A DNA stretch of 64,000 nucleotides from NCBI GenBank assembly GCA_030374805.1, contig JARGSG010000019.1, positions 372,001 through 436,000 of the forward strand, in the 5' to 3' direction. The DNA is from Gracilaria gracilis. Taxonomy: Eukaryota > Rhodophyta > Florideophyceae > Gracilariales > Gracilariaceae. Positions 43,255 through 53,624 of this stretch are shown here, in pieces (position 1 is the first letter of the stretch; every line of letters begins with the position of its first letter). The notes beneath the pieces are model-generated. The model ran no database searches. It worked only from the letters and a program-made list of their open reading frames with translations, and was not told the DNA's origin. The translations under genes were made by a program, and so were the position numbers.

Positions 43255-43542
43255 CTCAGAGTTTGAAAAGTCCGCCATTTCTACATTGACTTGTTACTTT
43301 CTTATTGGGGAGGAGGGTATTTGAGACGTGCTCTGGAAGGGGGTTGGAAGAGGAAGGCGATATTGGGCTACAATTGGCTTGTTGAAGAAGTGCCTCTACG
43401 AGCTCTTATAGGGGTTGTTGAAGTGTGGATCACGGCGCATGAGCTCTTTAGCGAAGTGTGTATCTCGCACCTGATTGGATTATATTCAGTCAGGTTCGTA
43501 CGCCTTCTACGTCGTGTAGAATGGCCCGGGGCCCCCCAGGGG
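43255..43542 (-). repeat. Right terminal inverted repeat of MULE-1
   Basis: 288 bp, the inverse of 37051-37337, ending GGGGCCCCCCAGGGG. Its inner edge is a short palindrome (TTCAAACTC/AGAGTTTGAA). Confidence 0.92.
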
Positions 43543-43629
43543 AATCTACAAGATGTATCCCGTGTACAGAGTAGATTGAATCCCGACCAATCAATTGCGA
43601 GAGACCCATCTCGAACGCGCCGTGATCCC

Positions 43630-43687
43630 TGTGAGTGGAATGCACTGACTTCTCTTACTCTTTCGCTCGTCGTCGTCGTTGCGCTTA
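43630..43687 (-). repeat. Copia 3' LTR, distal part
   Basis: Begins TGTGAGTGGAATGCACTG on the plus strand and matches 48109 onward. It stops at TTA (43685-43687), where the Harbinger element starts. The rest of the LTR continues at 46090. Confidence 0.85.
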
Positions 43688-44021
43688 GGGGGTTTCTACA
43701 TCTGGACATCTCAGGGCGCTTTTTGTCTAATTTCCCAAAATTTTGGTTCTTTCCCGTCCCAACATGACACAAAGCGCTTGTCTCTTGCGCGTCCACGATC
43801 CAGCCGAAACTGAGTGCACTGCCGAAGCCTACCCACGCTCTGGACAAATCTCCAATCTCTAACAATGGATTCAAGGCAGCAAAAAGCAGTCGTACTCTGC
43901 CTCCTAGAAAAACTTGAGTGCTTCGATTCTGATGCCGAGGTGTCATCTTTTGCGTTAGCCCTCTATTGTTTGGTAGCTGCCATAGCTTCAATAACTATAT
44001 ATCGACGACGAACATTGCACA

Positions 44022-45103
44022 ATGGATGCTAGAGATACTTTCCAAACGACCACCAATAGTTTTTCCAATATGCGATGTAACCCAATTTTGTTGCAAACGG
44101 TCCATGGAAGGCTTTTTTGCGTTTGAAAACCAGTTTTCCAACAATTCTTGGGTAGATTGTATTATCTCATACAAAATCAAGCCACCAACTTCAGAGATCC
44201 ATTGGAACCAGAAGTTAGTTCAGCTTCCTTTCTCATTCGCTGCGGCAGAGCGTCATGTGATGCAGTCGCAGCTATCCTTTGCATATGGAGGAGCTCCGTG
44301 AATCGCAACTTGAAGATCATCAGCCGAGAAATAATTTCCGTATTTGGGCACCATGTCACGCTACCACACGACGAGAAGTACGTCGTTGCAATAATGCAAT
44401 GTTTTCAAAACATTTGCGGACTCCCTTACTGCGTGGCAGCCCTCGATGGAACGCAAATATCATTTTCATTGTGCCCGGAGTCGCGCGTTTATGATTTCCG
44501 CTGCCATAAAAAGTTCCCAGGCATTGTGCTGTTTTCAGTATCGTCTGCGGATAGAATAATTTTATATACTGACTTTGGGAGACCTGTTGTATACTGTGAC
44601 TCTACTATACATAACAGTTGCACGCTAAAGAGAATGATCGAGGAAAGGCAATGGCTCAGGTCATTTATACCGGATCTTATGGTTTCAGGAATTCGAGTTC
44701 GTCCGTATTTGATGGAGGATTGCGCCTTCCGACCAGATGAAAACATGATGAAGAGTAGCAGCAAATCGGAGATAGCCGCAAACCCCGTACTGAAAACGTG
44801 GGATAGTATCGCGTCGCACACGAGAAGCCCATCGAATGCACCTTCGGAATACTTAAGCACAGGTTCTTGATTCTCAAAAACGGCGTTCGACTGCATCACG
44901 AAGATGACATTGTATTCGTCTGCAGCTCTTGCGTGATAATGCACAACATGTGCATTGGTAATAACGGCAATGGGAATTCATATCTCCCGCAAGACGAGGA
45001 GAAAGAAGAGCATGGAATCATCAGCGCTGAGACCTCCAGGGGGAAGCAGCAAAAAGATGATATACTTTATTATGTCGTGGAGAAGCTCTACGAATCTGGC
45101 TAG
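44022..45103 (+). pseudogene. Harbinger transposase
   Basis: HARBI1-like DDE transposase. A typical N-terminal start is at 44022. QNQATNFRDPLEPEVS leads into the catalytic region: CVAALDGTQISFSL (first Asp), GRPVVYCDSTIHNS (second Asp) and PYLMEDCAFRP (third acidic site). Then come the family's CTFGILKHRFLILKN and VIMHNMCI in a different frame. At least one stop (near 44130) and one frameshift (near 44,810) break it. The C-terminal acidic tail is still open. Confidence 0.8.
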
Positions 45104-45207
45104 AACTTTTCAATTATACGCTCTGTTACTGAGCGCATCTTTTTCTTTTCATCATTCCCGCGCTTCAACTGCTCAAGCAGTCTTAAATGACACTCTTTCG
45201 TCTCGTT

Positions 45208-45810
45208 TCAGAACGATTCTGTGGCTGCTGCATGGGAGGTTTTCTGTCTTTTTCTCGAGCTTGTTCGTGTAAGGTCGCTTTTTGCAGTTCCGGATTCGCT
45301 GCTGAACACGGCAGGTGGATTGTGCCAGGCCTTGTAATGCTCAAGTTCGTGCATCTCCTGAAAGAACTCCGGCTTGTCGTACAGGTCTGGGTCATCGCCA
45401 TCTCTTCTAGATTCACTTATCTTCGATATGAATGCGGTGTAGTCCTGCTTGATACGAGTAAACTTCTTTTGTTACATCTTTGCTGAACGTGTTACATTGT
45501 GCTGCTTTTTCGCCATTTCGGTCGCAAGAGCAAACACTTCTTTCAAAGATTTCTTTTGTTTCTTGCGGTCACCATATCCTGCTGCTTTCATCATTTGAAG
45601 CAGGATGATAACGGTGTCGTGGTTATGATGCTGAGTGCAATTTACATTGCTCTTTTCTGCAGGTGTTAATACGTCAGACACCACGGTTTCGGCCGCAGTA
45701 TTGGGTGGGGCTGTACATGATGTTTTGGCTTCGGCTGCCACACTGCTAGGAGGTGATGCATTCTGATTTTCATTTTCTGGGGGTGGGAACACACTGGGGA
45801 GAGCACTCAT
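45208..45810 (-). pseudogene. Harbinger accessory Myb/SANT-like protein
   Basis: Second gene of the Harbinger element, on the opposite strand. The N-terminal 110 residues are Ala/Pro/Asn-rich followed by a basic helical stretch (MMKAAGYGDRKKQKKSLKEV). After one stop in the same frame the sequence continues FTRIKQDYTAFISKISES and DLYDKPEFFQEMHELEHY, which resembles Myb/SANT-like DNA-binding accessory proteins needed for Harbinger end binding and nuclear import of the transposase. Not certain, but position and layout fit. Confidence 0.6.
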
Positions 45811-46089
45811 CGTCGATGATTGAACGCTGCGCGACAGATGTGAATGGGCGCTGCGGTGAGAATGTTGCTACTTATATGAGGAGCTAGTTGACTTGGAGCC
45901 GTGATTCTGGAGCTCTGGGGGTTTTCATGGAGTGATTTCCCGCCACCATCGCTTTGGGACCAAAGCGAACCTGATCGCTTCTACACTACAGTACGCCACT
46001 CTCCATGTCAATTGGGACATGTTTGTGCGGCTAACAGACAAAGCTCCGTGTACTCTTTTCAATTTTCTCTTTTCGGTGTAGAAAATTTC

Positions 46090-46169
46090 TTATATACAGC
46101 GCTCTCGCACTTTAATGCTGTTTGACTATTCAAAAATGTTGTGCAGCAAGAGTTGTCTGTTGTTTGACA
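46090..46169 (-). repeat. Copia 3' LTR, proximal part
   Basis: Continuation of the LTR interrupted by the Harbinger insertion. It contains a TATATAAG-like box on the minus strand and ends at TGTTTGACA (plus strand). Together with 43630-43687 it gives an LTR of about 135 bp. Confidence 0.75.
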
Positions 46170-48108
46170 GTCCCCGGTCGGTGCAGCTTATTTTTGCGTG
46201 GGTCGCGGGGTGATCCAGAGTCGGGTGCGGAGATACTGAAATCAGTCGCGGTGCAGTGGTTTGGTGAATATGTCGGCGTTCATATCCATTGTCGGTATGC
46301 CGTAGACTGTGATGCAGTTGCTGGCTATGTGATGTTGGAGGTAGTGGAGATGGATATCTATGTACTTTCTTTGTTTTGTTGGCGCTTGGTTTTGCGCGAT
46401 GAGCACCGTGGATCGGTTGTCGATATGATGTTTTGTGAGGGTGGTTTCGTTGCTTTGTGCGTTTGTCAAGATGTTTCTGAGCCATGTTGTGTGTCTTGTT
46501 GCGTCTGTTGCCGCTATGTACTCCGCTTCTGTGGTGGAAAGTGCAACAATATTCTGCTTGCATGAAGCCAAAGTGAGGGGGGTGCCGTAAACTGAATGAA
46601 CTGTGCCTGAGATGGATTTGCAGTATCTCTCGTTGGCGAAGTCCACGTCGCTAAAGACCGTTAATGATAGTGCGTAGTCTGGTTTTTCCGTTGAATTTGT
46701 AGAGCAAGCCGTAATATGTAATGCCTTTGAGGTACCTGAGCAGACATTTCAGGGCATTTTCGTGGTGCTGCTGGGGCTTTTCCATATTTTGAGCTAAGCG
46801 GTTAGTGGCGTAGGTAATGTCTGGTCGGGTGCTGTCTGTTGTGTCTGTTATGTATCGAATTTCTCCCAGTATTTGACGGTAGCGTGTGGCTTGTTCTGAC
46901 GTCAAGTTTTTTGTTTGTTGTTGCTGCTGCTGTGGGGCGAGGTGGGGGGCAAAGTCGGGTTGCGCTATCATGTAGTATTGGGGCGCTGAACCGGCTTGGA
47001 TATAGTTGGATTGCGGTTTGCATTGGCCGTTCTTGGGGTGGCTCTGATCTCTGCATTGGTGGTCCGTGTGGTTGCAGCGTATTCCCATGGATTTGTGGTA
47101 GCTACAAAGTCGGTTGAACGGGGTACGGCAAATTTGGTAATTTGGGCGGGTATACTGCGGGCGTTGCGGGTAGTGCTGTCGTGGTTGTCCGTAGCGTTGC
47201 TGCTGGCTGTAGTTCTGCGTGTGGCCATAGTCCCCGGTGATTCCTTGCGGTTGTTGATTCGGATTTGAGCCTGTTGTTGTTGAGTGAACTGGTATAGGGA
47301 GCGGATTGATTTGAATATGCGGGTGAAGTCGCGTATGTTTTTGGGTTGGTCGGCCAGTACATGGCCAAGAATTGGCGTCAGTGTGGGGATCGCTTTCATT
47401 CCTGCTGTCATGAAGTCGATGGTGGTTTCTTCGTCCGTTATGGCTGGGTAGCGGGCGGCGACAATTTTCCGTCGTACCTTCATGTGAGCTGCAAGATATT
47501 CATCTGCTTTATTCTGGTCGAGCGGGATTTTTTCTGCCTCGGTCTAGGAATTGGTGGTCGTTCTTGGTTGATTGATTGATATGCATGATAATCTTCTCTG
47601 TAAGTTCATGGGAGTTGGTGTTTCCTCTGGGACCAAGAGGAGTCCAAGTATGGTGTTTGGGACGTTACTGAGAATGGCTGATGGAAGTCTGTTGCGCTTA
47701 TGGTTGAAGGTTCTGAGTTCTGTTTCTTCGTTTGGGGGAGCTCGGTCTGCCGTGAGTTGTATGGTGGCGCTTATTGTGCCTGGGTATGTTTAGAGAGCCA
47801 GATACCAAGGTGCTTAGTTGCTGCTTTCCAGCTCTCGTATCTTATGGGTTTTGTCTGTGTCCATCGTGCGGGTGGAAAATGTGCGTGTCAAATTTGGCTG
47901 TATGGTTGTTGTGTGGTGTCGGATGGTTGGTGTCTGTCGTCGGCTGTTGTGATGGCGTTTGTGTATAGATCTTGTATGAATGTATCTTGGCGGAGCTGGC
48001 GTCCTTTAGGCCGGGCGAGGCGCGGGTTGGGTGTTGCCGTGGTGAGGGTGGATGGTTCGGGGATGGTGGTTGTGGTAAGTAAAGTTTCTTCACGTATGAC
48101 CCGTAACC

Positions 48109-48201
48109 TGTGAGTGGAATGCACTGGCTTTTTTTACTCTTCCGCTCGTCGTCGTCGCTGCACTTAAATACAGCGCTCTTGCACTATAAAGCTGTTTGAC
48201 A
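48109..48201 (-). repeat. Copia 5' LTR
   Basis: 93 bp, TGTGAGTGG...TTTGACA on the plus strand, directly followed by the duplicated ATCCC. It is a shorter version of the 3' LTR. LTRs this small are unusual for Copia. Confidence 0.82.
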
Positions 48202-48206
48202 ATCCC

Positions 48207-49269
48207 CACCTGGATGGCACCGTAGAAGCGCATTTGCGCTAGGCGAATCGGAGTTCCCTATTCTCCATCTCCTCCAATAGATATTTCGGGCCCGTCTCAA
48301 ACAGCCCTGCAGCTTATCACGGCTCTCCAAGTATCCCGGCCCGGCGTTTTTGCCGCTTAAATAAAAACATATCGCACTGTGTTTCATTCAAAATGCGACC
48401 GCGTGCGCTTTTGACGCACCTATCGTCTATCTTATTCTCTCTCCTGTTTACTACCAATGCACCCCATTCTTGATTATCATCATCACAAAATTTATTATTA
48501 CTCATTTTTCATTGCTCATTGCCACCCGTCTGCACCACTTCTCGTCTAAGTACAAATATTAATTACAAACATAATTTATTTTATAACAGAACTTCTAGTT
48601 ACCGCATTTAGTGCCATTTACAGTAATTCAGTGATGTTTTTTGATGGCCGCGGGAGAATTTACACGATGTAAGGGAAGTGCCAAAATGCCAGCAGATTTT
48701 CGTGGCAGAAAAAGGCCATCCTCACAAAACGCATATGCGTTTTCTTAGCCAAGAATACACGACCGGCCCTGGATCCTTGCCAATTCCCTCCCCTATATTT
48801 TCAGATTCTCAGCTTGCCGCATCGTCGACACGATGCGGTGAGCTCATCAAATCTTGTGATCTCATCGCATCGCGTCAGCGTTGCGATGAACTACAAAAAC
48901 GTCACTCTCCCATACCACCACTTTGCCATTTCAAACAACTTTTTGGCGACTAAAGCGCGCCATTTTTACTGCAATTTGCCGTGCTGACTTTGAGTCCCGT
49001 AATGTCACTCTGGATGGTCTTTAATGGCAAGAACGTGTTGAACGGTGTTTTGAACGTCCTTTCTTGTCTTCTATGACGCGACACTACATTTCTGTGCTCT
49101 AGTTGACACCTTATTTTCTGCAAGAATAGCTCTGTCTTGTGTTTTTAAGAAATGGCCCTTTTTTGTTTTAGTTTCATCTGCTCCCGCCCGCTTCCGCCGT
49201 TTTGAACCTTCCAAGTGCAATTTTTTCCTTCGTCGCTGCCTAGCTGTCCCTCGGCTTTGATTGCGGACG
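48207..49269. other. Spacer between Copia fossil and MULE-2, no gene seen
   Basis: About 1.06 kb, AT-rich. No motif-bearing frame is seen. It may include the undetected end of MULE-2. Confidence 0.35.
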
Positions 49270-52200
49270 TCCGGGGGATTTTCAACTAGTATCCGATTTT
49301 TGTCCGCCTTGTTGTTGAAGATCTGAAAAACTGTTTTGCCTTTTCTTCGAAAGGGCGGAGAACTTCTCCAATACTCTCCTGGACTACGAAGGGATGGACG
49401 CCAGCATTCAATTGAGCAAAACCTCTTTCGATGTAGTTTCTCAAGTTGCAAATTGGGAGCGGTCCGTGTCCTGCTGCAACCCCATGCATTTGATCTACTA
49501 GCCCGCCGCAGTAGGACCAACTAGTGTACTTACTAATCTCATTCTCCCGGGCCTGACGTATTTCATTAAAAAATTCGTCTACCGTTCTTCCCTCAGAACA
49601 CCTTCTACATCCTCATTATCTAGAACTTCGTCATTACGGCATGAGCTGCACAATTTTGCGACTTTATCAGCGATCTGGCTCCCCATTGACCCCATTTTGG
49701 AACGCAATTGTAGAACATCATCCAAATTGTACACTGGAGAATGTCGGAACCAGTTAAGATCCCAAAGGTCCGCAATTCAGATACGACCTCCCTGAACTCT
49801 CTTCATACCTGGCCATCTATGGGCAGTTTCTGTGTAGACAACAGCCACACGGGTGATATGAGAACACGGAAACCCTTCGGAGCTAATTCTGTCACATGTA
49901 CAGCATGCTCTGAGCTCTGGATTTTGCTGAGTTTGGTAGAATACCGGATTACGAATCTCGAGTGGAAGATCGTTTTGTACTGCGTTCGACACGAGACGTC
50001 TGGTGAGTGTTAAGGTGAGGATCACGACGGTTTGGGAGTTGGTAATATTTAGATGCTCGCGATCTAGTTCAAACATTCGCCAGTCGGCATCAATTGAACC
50101 TAGAACGGACGTGTTTGTCACCGTGTAGGCTGTACTTCTCTTAACACTGATATCTAAAAATTGTTTGAGAGAGTAAGGGCTTAACCGTAGAACCATTTCA
50201 TCTCAGATTGGTGGAGGGAGAGGGAGCTGTGATGTGGCCAGTTTGTTTCCAAGTGTTGATTTTTCAGTGGTGTCGCTTAATTTGCGTTCGTTGCTCAATC
50301 GGGAGGTTATGCGGCCCATCTTGATCGGTACCATTGAAAGCGGTACTTTACGATCGAGTATGAGCTTCTGATAACGGAAGTTGAACGATTCTTTGTACCC
50401 GGTTCCTTGAAACAGGAAACCTTTCGGCAGATACACTTGCTTCTAACAAAGCACTACCATGGCCGGATACTCATGACAGAGGAACTTATACCACTTCGCA
50501 AGTGATTGGTTGAAGTTGGTGAAATACTTCCGATTGATCTCCACTCGGCGTCAGAAGAATATTTTGATTGAGGGGCTGGTTTTCATTCCGAAAAAATCAG
50601 CGTGCATATCTTCTTGGAGATCTCCGCGTCTGATCTTTGTACACCACTTCAGTACATTTGTAGCTTGGTTTGTATTGAGGTGCCAGTCGTAACATATCAG
50701 GTATGACGTTGGAAAAACCTGGCGAAGGGCACCAAATCGGGCCATGTTCTGATCCAGAACCGTATTGGACGGCGAAATGGTCATAAACTCTTTGAATTTG
50801 GTAGTGATCCAAAGAAGGCTTTTTGAAGTTTCAGTAGGTAGGAATCCCATGAAGAAAGTACTTATCTTCTCGTAATTGTCACGACCACTTATCGAGACCA
50901 GTGGTATCCCAAAGCGATACGCCACTACCTTTCAGTCTATAGAAACACCAGGCAAAATTCCATACCGCTCATACTCACGAATCCACTCCTGAAATCCCCA
51001 AGCGACGAAATGGAGATTTTGATCCTCGTCAGTCATGCAGTACACAGCGTTCCGATCGTTTTGCGCTTTCAGTTTGAAGAGGTTTTCGTATAAACGAAAG
51101 GACTATTTTTCCTTTGGATTGCGAGCGTCGGACAATTACTTGAGACGCTTTCTAAATAGGGTCTTGTCTACTTTGATATCATGCTTGTCCTCTGGAATAC
51201 GGAGGATATCTGTGTAACGCAATCGCACACTGTTATACAGGTGGTATGCTTCTTGCTCCATTTGCAGAGGGAGCTTGCGATGGAAAACTTAGAGCCGCGG
51301 TGAATGGTTGTGGTGTGTTTTAGAAAGGTCATACCGAAACTCCCACTCTCCTGCTCTCTGGCCGTTTTGGTTTGAGTTGATCCTCATTTTCCGTTGTGCC
51401 TTGTACTGAAGAGAGATATGCAGCGAACCCATCGCGAACGCACTCTTCCTGTGCATGTGCTCGCTTGAAATTGTACTCACTGTTGCTTCCGTCCTCCACA
51501 GCTGCTTCGCACCCACTCTCAGCATCGTTTGAGTTTTCAACATCATCTCGGCTTTCTGAGCGCATCCCATCGCACTGCATCCCCTCTTGTGGGGTCTATA
51601 GTAGAATGTAGTGGACAAAGATGCGAGATTTAGAATAAGTGATTCGGCTTACCCCACAACATGAATATAATTCAACTTACGTTCTGTTCTATCTCTCTCA
51701 CCGCACCATCTTCGACCTCCATGCTTCTCTGCCCCTAATCAACTACCTCATCTTTGACGACTGGAGGGGCCACGTTTTTGGTCAGCGACGGTGGAAGTGT
51801 GCGAGATGTTGTGGGCGGTAGTGACATGAAATCTTCATCATCACTATCACTGATGATTGTGATCTCCCTCGTATCTCTACCAATCGATACACATTGGCCC
51901 CTCGTAGATACACTTCTTTCGTGTTTCCGATCATGTGATCTCTTTCTAGGTGTAAAATGTATGTACGATATCCTGAGGGTCTTTGGGCAACTCTTCTTGA
52001 TAGAGCTTCTGATGGATGGTACCCTCTCGTTGATCTTCTTTCGGTACATAGTAGACGCCCTGGTGTGATTGTGTGAGCTCTCTCCTTTCACCTCCCATCC
52101 TCCCAGGTTTTCAAATAGCTTCTCTATAATACTGGACTTACAACCGGACCCTTTGGGGTATGCCTTGTACTGGAGGCAACGGATTCGAGTGCGGAACCGG

Positions 52201-52770
52201 AACCTTCCGACGCGAGATAAATGACGGCGGAGGTGCACGCCATAGCTATACCCTTCTTTCATCAGGTCATATACATATGAAGGAAGATCTTCTACGACCT
52301 TTTCCGCTATCATTCTAGCACAGTTCTCGAACGTGGAACCCTCTCCCTCGACACATTCTTTCGATTCGATGACTCCGTCTTTGCCGGCGTTGATGACTTC
52401 CGGTGCCGGCAAAAAAAACGCCCTTCTCTTCACATAATGGTGTTGAAGCTCTGCAGGATCCAAACGAGATTCCAAGTAGCTCCCAAACGGTTCCTACTGT
52501 CCGCTTTACGTCCACATCCTCAGATTCCCATCGAATTTGATTGAAATTATCAATTTGAGCTATCGTGATGTCACCCTCAAGTGGCACGGCGCGAGCTGTT
52601 CCTTCTGAGGATATGAAAGTCTCGTACACTACTCACTGGTGTCGCTTTGTGCACACATGTTCACGGCCTTCACGGTGGAGTTCGTTCACGAGATACCCGT
52701 TCGTAAATGCCATGTCTCTGCGCATAGCCGTGTCCATAATCAAGGGCATTCGCGGTACTTTGGCCATTCT
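49270..52770 (-). mobile_element. Second Mutator-like element (MULE-2), decayed
   Basis: A minus-strand relative of MULE-1 recognised by matching protein segments in the same order. At 52770-52150 and 52475-51735 is a FAR1-like finger (RIRCLQYKAYPKGSGCKS ... SHNHTRAS). At 51618-51289 is a second finger (TTENEDQ region, THHNHSPRL). The DDE core is at 50925-50551 (VLDQNMARFGALRQVFP, CYDWHLNTNQATNVLKW). The block FLFQGTGYKESFNFRY lies at 50436-50203, parallel to YLFQGTGYTEASNSGY in MULE-1. A SWIM finger CCTCDRISSEGFPCSHI is at 50196-49777, and a C-terminal part near 49550-49286. Several frame changes and stops separate the pieces. No Ulp1 domain and no terminal repeats were found, so the true borders are unknown. 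Confidence 0.72.
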
Positions 52771-53624
52771 TACGGGTCATATATACCCCATCAGTGATTT
52801 AAGGACTTGTCTGTTTATATGAGGAGATAGTGGACTCTTTGCACAGTTTGATGGCAATCAAATTGGACCTTGGCACCTTTGGCAAGATGAATACAAATAC
52901 TAGACGAATAAACGTATGCGTGTGCATGGCACCGTTCGTCGGGGAATTTATAGATATAATTTACTCTATTTAGTGCACGACCTTACAGTCGGATGGCCGT
53001 CGCCATAGTATACGACTTGGTGACCGCGGCCATTCCGGTGAAGTAAACGCTAACAAACGAGTGTTCGGCTTTGACCCAGGAACCCCTGGACTCTGTACAT
53101 TCCTATCAGATAGCCGACTCCTTGCGTAGAACTAGTCACCCACCTCGTGGAGCTTCCAGCACGTCCAATGTCGGTGTGTCCTTCTAACCACGTTTTTGGT
53201 GTGGGTCTGTGTTGTTGGCCCGTAACGAACAGGTATCACTCCCCCGCATACCGGTGTTGCCCTTTCTGGTTCTGTTCTGGCCCTTATCGTAGCCTTGTCA
53301 GTCCCGGTCTTTTTGCCTACAACCGTCTGCCCCCGTCTTCCTTCTGTGAGGTCATCATCGACTTCGCCGCCGTATATATCCGACTTCTTGGTTTCTACGT
53401 TTGTTAGCTCGTCGAAACGGTGAATCCCTGCCTTACACTCGGCTAGCGCACTCATCACAAACGGTTTTCTTTGTCGCCCTACTCTCTATAGAGGAAGGCC
53501 CCGGGAACATTCGTGTATCTTCTACCTGCCAGTGTTTTGCACCACAAACTGGTCTCCCGACTTAGAATTCTAATTCTTATTCTTTTATTGATTTTTCGGT
53601 TGACAAAATGGCTTTCCGACTTCA
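52771..53624. other. Unassigned spacer
   Basis: About 850 bp between MULE-2 and the gag-like fossil. A 108-codon minus frame (53132-53458) is charged and Thr-rich but unrecognised. It may belong to one of the flanking elements. Confidence 0.3.

Larger units (their letters stand above)
37051..43542 (+). mobile_element. Mutator-like DNA transposon (MULE-1) with Ulp1 protease
   Basis: A 6.5-kb element bounded by 287/288-bp terminal inverted repeats that are about 97% identical (around seven mismatches). It carries two overlapping plus-strand genes. The first has a Ulp1-type cysteine protease and a FAR1-like finger; the second has another FAR1-like finger, a MULE DDE transposase core and a SWIM finger. 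MULEs carrying Ulp1-like proteases are known in plants (KI-MULE type). The near-identical ends suggest recent movement, yet both genes hold in-frame stops, so this copy may need another copy for movement. I see no clear 8-11 bp target duplication. The left end lies about 200 bp upstream of the CHCH gene. Confidence 0.88.
43688..46089 (+). mobile_element. PIF/Harbinger DNA transposon inserted in the Copia LTR
   Basis: A 2.4-kb element flanked by the target duplication TTA (43685-43687 and 46090-46092), the classic Harbinger site preference. Short, imperfect ends share TTTCTACA (T or C) C at the same distance from each border. It carries a decayed DDE_Tnp_4 transposase on the plus strand and a Myb/SANT-like accessory gene on the minus strand, tail to tail. 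This two-gene layout is standard for the superfamily. Removing it rejoins the Copia LTR exactly, so it arrived later than the Copia element. Confidence 0.85.
43630..48201 (-). mobile_element. Copia-type LTR retrotransposon fossil, carrying a nested Harbinger
   Basis: An old minus-strand Ty1/Copia element bounded by TG...CA long terminal repeats and a 5-bp target duplication ATCCC (43625-43629 and 48202-48206). Parts: short 5' LTR (48109-48201), a likely primer-binding site next to it that resembles the tRNA-iMet half-molecule type, a gag-like region (about 47000-48100), the end of reverse transcriptase and a Copia RNase H region (about 46170-47090), and the 3' LTR, which is split by a 2.4-kb PIF/Harbinger insertion. 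Without the insertion the element is only about 2.2 kb, so much of its interior is gone. It is clearly broken, with several interruptions. LTR divergence suggests moderate age. Confidence 0.85.

Noticed and set aside
53132-53458. 108-codon charged minus frame
   Set aside because: No domain recognised and it lies between decayed elements; not enough support for a gene.
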